Shown in pieces: positions 1-8,519 of a stretch of 13,420 bases of DNA. Each line of letters opens with the position of its first letter. Position 1 is the first letter of the stretch. This stretch comes from an uncultured Mycoplasmataceae bacterium (GTDB taxonomy: Bacteria; Bacillota_I; Bacilli_A; Mycoplasmatales; Mycoplasmoidaceae): NCBI GenBank assembly GCA_949290035.1, contig CASEQO010000044.1, forward strand, positions 1 to 13,420, given 5' to 3'. The position numbers and the translations under genes are program-made. Below the pieces are notes generated by a model. That model was not told where the DNA came from. It saw only the letters and a program-made list of their open reading frames with translations, and searched no databases.

Positions 1-888
1 ATCAACTAGTGAATATTTAAAAACTTTCATGTGAGAATTAATTAATTTGTTATTTATTTCAACTGGTAAAGAATTTGCATTCTTATATTTTTCTAGTAAT
101 GTATTACTTAATTCAGAGTTATCTACTATTACATAATCTATAATGTTATGTTCTAAATGATTTTCAATAGCTGTTATATGGTCGTACATGGACATATTGT
201 CAGTTTCGCCAGGTTGAGTCATTATATTTCCAAAATATACTTTTTTAGCATGTGTATTTTTTATAATTGCTTGTTTTACTTCTGGTAAAGTTAGATTTGG
301 TATAACTGATGTATATAATGAACCTACACCAAATATAATAAAATCAGCTTGTTCTATAGCTTGAATTACTTTTGGATTTGGTTTAATTTCATTTACATTT
401 TCATAGTAAATAGTTTCTATTTTTTTATCTTTATTAGGAATAGACGTTTCACCTTTAGCAATTGTTCCATCTGTATATTTTGCACATATTTCTATACTAG
501 AAAAATCTGTAATAGGTAATAAATTTCCTTTTAGATCAAATATCTTTTTTAAATCATCAATACCCTTATAAAAATTATTTTCAATATCTATTAACGATGA
601 AATAATTAAATTACCTAATGAGTGATTTTTCAATGATGGAATTCTATTATCAAATCTATATTTAAAAATTTCTTCTAATATAGATTCATTTTTTGATAAA
701 GCTACAACTACCTGTCTTAAATCACCAACAGCAGGTATATTATAAGATTCTCTTATTTCTTTTGTTGATCCACCATTATCTGCTACTGTTACAATCGCAC
801 TTAAATCAGATATTTTAGAAACGTTCTTTAAACCTCTTATAAGTGAACTTAATCCAGTTCCACCACCTATAACTACAACATTGTACAT
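1..888 (-). CDS. yvcK: YvcK/CofD-like UDP-sugar-binding protein (gluconeogenesis factor), C-terminus cut by window edge
   Basis: The frame from the ATG at 888 stays open for 296 codons to the left edge; Bacillus YvcK has about 317 residues, so only a short C-terminal piece should be missing. Family motifs appear in order: the nucleotide-binding GGGTGLS loop (residues 8-14), DNGGS (37-41), GDLRQVVVALS (55-65), GVGSLYTSVIPNL (187-199) and NIMTQPGETD with a following DH pair (221-237). These are hallmarks of the YvcK branch of the CofD-like fold. In Bacillus the protein binds UDP-N-acetylglucosamine and is needed for growth on gluconeogenic carbon and for cell shape; it is not a proven enzyme. 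Here it is the third gene of a minus-strand operon. An AAGG ribosome-binding site overlaps the galU stop codon and the gap is only 10 bases, so the two are probably co-translated. The rapZ and whiA neighbours usual in Firmicutes are not seen on this side. No tryptophan codon occurs in the visible part. Confidence 0.9.
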   Translation of the reverse strand, partial: MYNVVVIGGGTGLSSLIRGLKNVSKISDLSAIVTVADNGGSTKEIRESYNIPAVGDLRQVVVALSKNESILEEIFKYRFDNRIPSLKNHSLGNLIISSLIDIENNFYKGIDDLKKIFDLKGNLLPITDFSSIEICAKYTDGTIAKGETSIPNKDKKIETIYYENVNEIKPNPKVIQAIEQADFIIFGVGSLYTSVIPNLTLPEVKQAIIKNTHAKKVYFGNIMTQPGETDNMSMYDHITAIENHLEHNIIDYVIVDNSELSNTLLEKYKNANSLPVEINNKLINSHMKVFKYSLVD

Positions 889-898
889 TAATTACACC

Positions 899-1801
899 TT
901 ATTTTTTTGAAGATTTTTTCATAATTTGATTTATGTGTTCAGAAACATTTTTTGATGTTTCTTTATTTTTTAAAGCTTGATCAATAATCGCAATAACGTA
1001 ATCTGATTTAGAACCTATATCATATCTACGACCATCAAATACTTTCGCATACATACTTTCATGTTCTAAAAGTTGCATTAAAGCATTTGTCAGTTCAATT
1101 TCACCTCTAATATCTATTTCAGTTTTTTCTAATTCATGAAAAATTGATGGAGTTAAAACATATCTTCCTAAAATAGCATAATTTGAAGGCGCTTCTTTTA
1201 AACTAGGTTTTTCAACAGTTCCTTTTATTTTAAATATTGATTTATCACTTTCTAATTTTGCATCAATATCTATAATTCCGTATTTGTGTACATTTTTATC
1301 TAAAACTTTTTGAACACCCAAAATTGTAGAACCTGTTTTTTCATAAGTTTCTATACATTGTTTTATTGCTGGTTTTTGACCTTTTTCTTGAATAACTAAA
1401 TCATCACCTAATAAAACAGCAAAAGGTTCATTACCAATAAATGATTTTGCACATAAAATTGCATGTCCTAGACCTAATGGTTCTTTTTGTCTAACAAATT
1501 GGATTTTAGCCATATCTGCTATTTCACGAATTGTATTAAATTCATCCATTTTACCTTTTTGTTTTAATCTTTCTTCTAATTCAAAAGAGTAATCAAAATG
1601 ATCCATAATTGAATTTTTATGCATTGAAATAATAATTAATATTTCTTCTATTCCTGATTTTACAGCTTCTTCTACAATATATTGAATTGCTGGTTTATCA
1701 ACTATAGGAAGCATTTCTTTTGCTAATGCTTTTGTAGCTGGTAAAAATCTTGTACCTAATCCTGCTGCTGGTATTATTGCTTTTCTTACTTTTGTATTCA
1801 T
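899..1801 (-). CDS. galU: UTP-glucose-1-phosphate uridylyltransferase
   Basis: A 300-residue cytoplasmic enzyme that converts UTP and glucose-1-phosphate to UDP-glucose and pyrophosphate, the precursor for glycolipids and capsule-like glycans. The nucleotidyltransferase signature lies at the N-terminus: IIPAAGLGTRFLPATKALAKE (residues 9-29), with the conserved Arg18 and Lys28, followed by MLPIVDKP. Downstream are LLGDDL (the metal-binding aspartates), a VEKPS segment with a sugar-binding NYAILGRY, and GEIELTNAL. The length matches Bacillus GtaB (about 292). The start is fixed by an AAGGA site 9 bases upstream, and the stop of the preceding coiled-coil gene is just 2 bases before the start codon. 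It therefore belongs to a three-gene operon with the coiled-coil protein and yvcK. Putting a UDP-sugar synthase next to a UDP-sugar-binding regulator is suggestive of a functional link, but that is inference. Confidence 0.96.
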   Translation of the reverse strand: MNTKVRKAIIPAAGLGTRFLPATKALAKEMLPIVDKPAIQYIVEEAVKSGIEEILIIISMHKNSIMDHFDYSFELEERLKQKGKMDEFNTIREIADMAKIQFVRQKEPLGLGHAILCAKSFIGNEPFAVLLGDDLVIQEKGQKPAIKQCIETYEKTGSTILGVQKVLDKNVHKYGIIDIDAKLESDKSIFKIKGTVEKPSLKEAPSNYAILGRYVLTPSIFHELEKTEIDIRGEIELTNALMQLLEHESMYAKVFDGRRYDIGSKSDYVIAIIDQALKNKETSKNVSEHINQIMKKSSKK

Positions 1802-1803
1802 AA

Positions 1804-3657
1804 TTAATCCTTAAAGAATGTTAATGTTTTTAAATCGTAATTTGATGAACTTAATATGGCATCATTTAATAATCTTCCATTTTCATCATATACATGATAC
1901 TCAATATAATCTTGATTGATATATAATTGATAATTTTTAAATATTTTTATTCCATTTCTATATTCAACATGATTAATTTTACAATCTATTTTATTATCTA
2001 AACTAAATTCATCTTGAATTTTAAAATAATATTTTTTATTTTTGAAAATGATACCATCATATTCAAAAATATCTAAATGACTATTGTTAGATTTTGATAC
2101 ATACAATGCATCCATTCCAATTTCATTATTTTTTGTATAAATTCTAATTGTTTGTCCAGATCTTAGACCATATCTTTTATTTCCATCTATCATATATGAT
2201 TTAGAAACAAAAGTGTTTATTACACTAGTACTTGAATTGTTATAAATATATTTTTCTTTTTTTGTTGGTTGCTCAATAATATTTTTATTATTAATATTAT
2301 TTTGACTTAATTTATTAATTTCTTTTTTTAATTCATAAATATCATTTGATATTTCTTTATAATTATTAGAAATTAAATCATTGTTTGAATTGAATTTATT
2401 ATTTTCTAAATCGTCAACTCTTGATGATATAGATTTACTAAAAATAATATTTTCATCTAAAAAAGAATTTAAATTAGATTCAATTATATTGATTTTTTCT
2501 TCGTTCATTTTATTTAATGAAATAGTTTCTTCCATTTTAGAAATATATTTTCTAAATAAATCCTCTAATTGTTGGATTGAACTTTCATTATTTTTAACTA
2601 ATTTATTTGATTCAATTCATGCTTTTTGAGTAACATATATTTCATTTGAATTTAATTTATGATCTTCAAGAGCTTCTTTAATATCTTTAATAATTAATAA
2701 TTGCTCTTCTTTAATATTTAATAATTTAGTTTTTAGTTCTTCATCAATTAAATTTATTTTTTCTGAAATAGATGTATTATTATTTGAAATCTTTTTAATT
2801 TCAGAATCTAATTTTTGGTTAATAAAATTAAATTCAGATTTAATAAACTCATCAAAATATTTTTTATTATTATCTAATGTATCTTTCATTCCTATTGAAA
2901 TGAATTGATTTATTTTATTAATTTCTTCTGAATTTTTAGTTAAATTACTTTCTAGTAGTTCTCATTTTGAATTACCTTCATTTTGATTAGAAATCATATT
3001 AATTTCTAATGAATCTATTTTAGTTCATAATTTATCTAATGTATTTAAAGTTCCATTAGGCATTAATACGTTTCTTTTTACAAATAAATCATTTAAATAT
3101 TTACTTGAAAAAGTTGTATTTTCAGAAATTTTATTATCATCTACAATTCTTTGATTTTTGTTTTTTGGATTAAAAGCATCATATAATTCTTTGTCATATG
3201 AATTGCTTCGTTCTTTATTGTTAGAATAATTATGATTTTTTTTATCTTTATTAAGATCATTAATATAATCATCTTTTGTAGATTTTAAAAAAATATCTTC
3301 AATTGATTTTGATAAATTATCAAAACTATCTTTAAAATCTCTTGCTAAAGAAAAATCAACATTTGAAATAATTATTTTATTTTTATTTTCTAATAAAATA
3401 GTTACTTCATAAAATTTCTTTTTTTGCTCTGCATAAATATCAATTACTTCATCTAATGAATAAACATTAGTTTTTGCTCTATTATTTTTATTTTCAAAAT
3501 AATATAATTTTTCTTCTGATAATAATACTAAATCAATAGTATTTGACTTTTCATTTCATATATATGAAATTATTTCATCTTTACCTATAGAAATTTCTAA
3601 AGAGTCTAAATCACTTTCACTTATATTAATATTTAAAATATCTCTTATATTTTTCAT
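1804..3657 (-). CDS. Large coiled-coil protein with PH-like N-terminal domain, function unknown
   Basis: 617 residues from the ATG at 3657, with a TAGGA ribosome-binding site just upstream; four in-frame TGA codons (around 2617, 2962, 3025 and 3556) must be read as Trp. I do not recognise the family. Residues about 20-118 alternate beta-type segments and end in an amphipathic helix (LVLLSEEKLYYFENK, VYSLDEVIDIYA, FYEVTILLENKNKIIIS, then DFSLARDFKDSFDNL). This is the pattern of bacterial PH-like (bPH/YokE-type) domains. Residues about 120-190 are a polar, Asn/Lys-rich linker. Residues about 190-460 are rich in heptad-like Ile/Leu with Glu/Lys/Asn, consistent with long coiled coils. The last 130 residues look globular and beta-rich, beginning near GNKRYGLRSGQTIRIY. 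No signal peptide or membrane helix is visible, so it is probably cytoplasmic or peripheral. It heads the operon with galU and yvcK. A scaffold or cytoskeleton-like role is possible but unproven. Confidence 0.85.
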
Positions 3658-3739
3658 AAATCCTACTAATTCAATTTTGACTATATTAATTATAATATTA
3701 ATATAGTAATAATTAATTTTTATTTGGGAGCATAGTAAT
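3658..3739. promoter_or_regulatory. Divergent promoter region between the coiled-coil/galU/yvcK operon and rel
   Basis: The octamer ATTATAAT at 3689-3696 is its own reverse complement, so it offers a TATAAT -10 box on both strands (plus 3691-3696, minus 3694-3689). Predicted starts lie about 25 bases upstream of the coiled-coil gene and about 37 bases upstream of rel. Neither direction has a clear -35 at normal spacing, as is common in mycoplasmas. The -10 sits inside a perfect inverted repeat: arms of 11 bases, ACTATATTAAT (3680-3690) and ATTAATATAGT (3697-3707), separated by TATAAT. This could be an operator covering both promoters, or chance in A+T-rich DNA. GGGAG at 3726-3730 is the ribosome-binding site of rel. 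Confidence 0.55.
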
Positions 3740-5908
3740 ATGAGTGAAATAAAAAAATTAACAAATAAAGTTATTCAAAATTGTAAAAATATTAAAATTA
3801 AAAATAATGATATAAACAAAATAAAGAAAGCTATTGAATTTGCAAATCAAAAACATTTAAACCAAAAAAGAAAAAGTGGAGAACCATATATTATCCACCC
3901 ACTAAATACAGCACTTAATTTAATTGAATGAAATATGGATGCTGATTGTATTACTGCTGGTATTTTGCACGATATTATTGAAGACACTGATACAACTAAA
4001 GAAGAAATAGAAAACCTATTTAATAAAGATGTTGCTGATATTGTAGAAACTGTTTCAAAAGTTTCTGCTATCTCAAAAAAAAATAGAAGTAAAAAAATTA
4101 GAGAATCTATTGGAGAAAGAGAAATAGATTATCATTTAAAGGTTATGATGTCTATTAATAGTGACTATCGTGCAATCATAGTTAAGCTTGCAGATCGTTT
4201 ACATAATATGCAAACTATTAATTTTTTACCTCATGAAAAGCAATTAAAAATAGCTCAAGAAACTATGGACATATATGCTAATGTTGCAGGTAGATTAGGG
4301 TTATATAAAATTAAAACAGAATTATTAGATTTGTCTTTCAAAACATTATTTCCTACAAGAGCTGATATTATTGAAAATAATCTTAATGCTTTTATTGACG
4401 AAAATAAACAAAAATGAGATTTAATAACAAATGAAATTGAAAATCTAATTTCCAAAACAAATATAAATTTTTCCACTCAAAAAAGAATTAAAGGAATTTA
4501 TTCAATTTATAAGAAATTATCAATGGGTAAAAACATTGATGAAATTAATGATATATTCGCGAACAGAATTATAATTGATGGTTCACCTGAAGAATGTTAT
4601 AAAGTATTGGGATTAATTCATATAAATTTCTTAAGTATTCCAGGAACATTTAAGGATTATATTTCATCTCCAAAGTTAAATATGTATCAATCATTACATA
4701 CAACTATTAGATATGAAAACATTTTTATAGAAATTCAAATTAGAACAAAAGATATGGACTTTGAAGCAAATCAAGGAATTGCAAGCCATTGACAATATAA
4801 AGAAAAAAACGATCTAACTAAAAATAAAGATATATTAATAAGAAATTTAATGGGTGATTTGCTATCAAGACAAAATTATCAAATTGATAATAGAAAAATG
4901 ATTAAAGATATTTTTGTTTCAAAAGTATTTGATGTTTTAATATTAAATAATAATAAATGAATGATTGCTAATGAATCATTAACTATACTTGATTTAGCTT
5001 TTAAATACAATCAAAATGAATTTTTAATGCTATCTTCTATTAATGTAAATGAACAAAAAGTTAATTTCTCTTATACTCTTAAACCAGGAGACATAATTAA
5101 ATTTAATTATTCTACATTAATTAAAGTTAAAAAAGATTGATTAAAAAATATTACTATTGATGAAGCAAAAGAAGTAGTAAATAATTATTACAAAAATATT
5201 GAAAATGACAACAAAGAGTTAATAGATAAGTTTGTTAAAGATATTCAAAATAAGTTAAACAAAAACTTTGTTGGTATAGATGAATTAAAAGGTAAAATAT
5301 TGAAATATTTCAATATTGATACTTTATCTGAATTTATTGAAATATGTAAAAATGAAAAAATTGAATATAACGATATACTAGAAATTTGTTCTAAATCAAA
5401 AAATGACGATGAATCATTAATAAATATTGCTAAAAAAATAAATAAAATTACTCCTAAAAATATTCTTTATTTTAAAGGATTAGAAGCTGTATCATATAAA
5501 TCAATTTCATATCCAAAATGTTGTAGTAAAATACCACATATTGAATGTGTAGCTATAATGGAAGAAAGAAAAAAAATATCTATACACTCACATGAATGTA
5601 GTCAAATCAATAATAGTAAAAAAAGATTCATGCTAACTTGAGATAATGATAAATTAAAAAAATACCCTAGACTATTTAATTGTAAAATATCATTTATATG
5701 TCTAGAAAACATTTTAAATAAAATAATTTCTTTTATTTGTAATAGTAATATAAAAATAGAATCATTTATTACATCTAAAAATAAAAATGATTACATTAGA
5801 TCAACAAATATAGAAATAACATTGGAATTAAATGATATTAAAAAAGCATACAATTTAATTAATTCTTTAAATAAATCATTTAATCTATCTAATATAAAAA
5901 TAATCTAA
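3740..5908 (+). CDS. rel: Bifunctional (p)ppGpp synthetase/hydrolase (RelA/SpoT homologue)
   Basis: 722 residues, full family length, open only with six TGA codons read as Trp. It makes (p)ppGpp from ATP and GTP/GDP during starvation and also degrades it. HD hydrolase domain: RKSGEPYIIHP (44-54), LHDIIED (76-82) and KLADRLHNM (149-157), so the metal ligands look intact. Synthetase domain: DIFANR (271-276), PGTFKDYI (301-308), NMYQSLHTT (314-322), EIQIRT (331-336) and GIASHW, with the catalytic Asp and Glu present. A divergent TGS domain spans about 394-455. Near the C-terminus a zinc-finger/CC domain keeps Cys594-Cys595, His616 and Cys620, and a weak ACT-like domain ends the protein. The motif that is RxKD in bifunctional enzymes reads TFKD here (Thr303 for Arg). 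It is monocistronic, preceded by a GGGAG site, and ends in a hairpin terminator. Confidence 0.96.
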
Positions 5909-5925
5909 ACTTAATTGTTTAGATT
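5902..5925. terminator. Bidirectional intrinsic terminator shared by rel and the MATE operon
   Basis: Perfect 9-base-pair stem AATCTAAAC / GTTTAGATT with a 6-base loop. On the plus strand it is followed by ATTTTTATT and on the minus strand by ATTTTTATATT, so it can work in both directions. The rel stop codon (5906-5908) lies in the left arm and the stop of the converging transporter gene (5911-5913) in the loop; only two bases separate the two reading frames. Confidence 0.8.
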
Positions 5926-7359
5926 ATTTTTATTAACATTATTTTTGGGATTAATTAATACTTTTGTTCAATCAACAGACAAGTATGCTATAAATGCTAG
6001 AATCATTTTTATAATTTGATATGATTCAAGAAAAAAGCTAAACAATATTGGATTCATATTTATTGTAGTTCTTATAAATACCAAACATGGAATTAAAATA
6101 ACCCAAATTATAGAAACTAATGCATCAACAACAAATATAATCTTATGCCCCCCTGATCTAATTGAATAATAGATAACAGAAAAAACGCCTTGTGATCATA
6201 TAACTGGCAAAATAGCTCATTCCATACCTATTGATATATTAATCATATTTCTAGGTGCAGATGGGGATAAAATTGGATTTATAAAAAATGAAATTGCAAA
6301 TAATATTAAACATAAAATGGTTGAAAAATTAAATCCTCAAAATAATAATAATTTAGAATTTTTTTTAGCTTCTTGTTTATTATTCTCGCCTAATTTTGAA
6401 CCCACTAAAATAGCTGCAGAATTTTCAAAACCAGGTCAAACAACAGTAGTTAATTCTATTAATAATATTAAATTAGTAACTGCAGTTATTACTCCTACAT
6501 AACTACTATTATTTAAAAGTGAAATCATTAATATTAGATTAGCTATTGAAAAAATAGATTCATTAATAAACACTCATATACCATGTTTTAATATATTAAA
6601 TATTTCTTTATATGAAATTTTTCATTGATTTAAAAACTTATTGTATTCATCATTTTTTATATAAATATACAAAATTATAAATAATGATTGAATAATTCTA
6701 GCAATACCAGTTGAAATAGCTACAAATAGAATAGACATTTCAACATTACTTGAAAAAATAATCACTATAGGGTCAAGAATAATATTTGAAATCATACCGC
6801 ATATTGCAGCCATTAATGAAATTGATGGTTTATTAGATTCTTGTAATGAAAAAGATAATGAAGTAGCAATAGAGTATGGTAAGAAAGTAAATGAAGTAAA
6901 AAATAAATATATGATTGCAAGCTCATATGTTTTTCCATAATATTCACCAGACGATAGTGAAATAATTTTATTTGGAATAATTGTAAATATTAGTATTATA
7001 GGTATTTGTAATAAAAATGAAGTTCATATTTTTAACGCAGTTATTTTTCTAGTCATTAAGTGATTTCTATCACCAAAATATTGGGAATACATTATTCCCA
7101 TTCCACCAAGTCATCCAATAGTTATAAACATTTGAAAATTCACTAATGGATTAACTAATCCTAAAGCATCCGTTGCATGTGTAGCTTGTACTTTATCATC
7201 AATTAATAATGCTAAAGAAAAATTATCAACATACAAAATAATAACACTTATAAGTGCTTGCAACATAGATGGAATTAATAACCTAAATACAGATTTAACA
7301 AACTTTTTATCACCATATAATTTAGTTAATAAACTAATATTATTTCTTTGAGTTTTCAT
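5911..7359 (-). CDS. MATE-family-like multidrug/solute efflux transporter
   Basis: 482 residues, with nine TGA and one TGG (6103-6105) tryptophan codons. The sequence alternates long hydrophobic stretches with short polar loops, consistent with about 12 membrane helices, the size and layout of MATE/NorM-type antiporters. Supporting details are the N-terminal FRLLIPSMLQALISVIILYVD helix, the small-residue-rich GWLGGMGMMYSQYFG followed by a charged loop, and in the second half NTTVVWPGFENSAAILVGSKLGENN, which resembles the helix-7/8 region of MATE proteins including the conserved G-x-x-LG-pattern. It would exchange Na+ or H+ for cationic compounds; the substrate cannot be told. The start codon lies inside the end of the preceding EIIB-like gene (20-base overlap) and has no good ribosome-binding site, so translation is probably coupled. 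It is the last gene of the operon. Confidence 0.82.
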
Positions 7360-7720
7360 TTATTAATTCATTAATGAATTGATCAAGAGTCTTGGAAAAA
7401 TCACCAAAAAGCATTGTTAATTTATTTCCAGATTTCATCACACCTTTTGCACCAATTTTTTTTATTTCATCAATATTAATGTTTTCAATTGAATTTAATT
7501 CAACTTTTAATGAATTTATTGTAGATGAACAAGATTTAATATTTTCTATTCCATTTAAAATAGAAACCAATTTATTAACTTCAAAAGGTATTTCTTTTCT
7601 TACTTCAAGTTCTTCATTTATCGTTGTATCTTCTGAAACTTTTTTTGCTTTACTTTTAATGTAAAAATATCCTATTGAGAAAGTAGCTATATAAAATAAT
7701 ATTAATTTTCATTTTTTCAT
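7340..7720 (-). CDS. Membrane-anchored PTS EIIB (glucose-type)-like domain protein, catalytic Cys missing
   Basis: 126 residues starting at the ATG at 7720, preceded by AAGGA; one TGA encodes Trp4. Residues about 4-21 (WKLILFYIATFSIGYFYI) form one membrane anchor, followed by a basic KSKAKK segment and a short linker. From about residue 52 to the end the sequence fits a glucose-family EIIB domain: LVSILNGIENIKSC, a strand SLKVEL, then IDEIKKIGAKGVMKSGNKLTM, parallel to the family's alpha1, the cysteine loop, beta2 and the (L)GA(K/A)GVvk.Gn..q segment. In active EIIB the loop reads C-x-T-R-L-R, the Cys being phosphorylated; here the aligned positions read T-I-N-S-L-K, so phosphotransfer looks impossible. 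M. genitalium MG129, next to its NAD kinase gene, is as I recall annotated as a putative EIIB component, which supports orthology. A sensing or structural role is inference. Confidence 0.75.
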
Positions 7721-7730
7721 AAAAATTCCT

Positions 7731-8519
7731 TTAGTTATAAATAAATTTATTTCTAATTTTATCTAAATATGATTTTAAATCATAAGAATAAAATATTTTA
7801 ATGTTTGATCTTATACAAGATATTGATATACTTTCTTTTTTTGAGTAATTCATTTCTTGACCATCTATTATTAAGTAATAATTATTTTTAAAATTATTTA
7901 AATTAATGAGTGTTTTTGTGTTTTCACTTAATATAATTGGTGATCTTAGAGTAAAGTAATGTTTTTGTGAAATTGGTTCAATTTCAATCATTTGATATGC
8001 ATTTATACTAGGAAAAATAATTGAACCATTTAAGCTTTTGGTTCTAGCTGTTGAGCCTAAAGGTGTAGACAATAACAATCCAGTTCCTTTAAAATTTTGA
8101 TATTTATTTTTATCTAAAAAAATATCACATTCAATTGCACTATTTGAAGAAATAACAATTTCATTAATTGCATAATATTTTTTATTATTTACTTTAATTT
8201 CTAAAATTAATGGATTGATATATTTGTCATTATCTAATATTTCATTAAAAATATTTTTTATATTATTTTCACTAAAAAAAGAATAAAAACCAAAACTTCC
8301 ACCATTAATACAAATTATTTTTTTTGATTTATCAAATAAATAATTATTAACGGTTTTTAAAAATGTTCCATCACCACCAAAAATAAATAAGTATTCATAA
8401 TTATTTTCATCTAATATTCAATTGTTATTAGATTTAATTAAGTCATTAAATTTTATGAATAAATCCTTTGATTTTTTTGATTTGGAAACAATATAAAAAT
8501 ATTTAAAATTATTTTGCAT
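7731..8519 (-). CDS. nadK: NAD kinase
   Basis: 262 residues, cytoplasmic; phosphorylates NAD to NADP using ATP (or polyphosphate in some relatives). Motifs: FGGDGT (47-52) with the conserved aspartate, NGGSFGF (72-78) matching the usual NxGxLGF, AINEIVIS (117-124) for the NE motif, and GLLLSTPLGSTA (147-158). The conserved GDG just before the last motif reads GTG here (Thr146 in place of Asp), a small deviation in the nucleotide-binding loop. Start: the ATG at 8519 overlaps the end of the Spx-fusion gene by 11 bases, with an AAGAAG-type site upstream; one TGA (Trp34) is read through. The neighbour order Spx-like, NAD kinase, EIIB-like is the MG127-MG129 order as I remember it. Linkage to an Spx-like redox protein makes sense because NADPH feeds thioredoxin reduction, but this is inference. 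Confidence 0.93.

Noticed and set aside
3677..3682. TTGACT as a -35 box for rel.
   Set aside because: It is only 8 bases from the TATAAT on the plus strand; the alternatives at better spacing are poor -10 boxes.
3740..5908. Apparent fragmentation of rel into several short pieces.
   Set aside because: All breaks are in-frame TGA codons at positions where tryptophan fits the family; under code 4 the gene is one intact frame.
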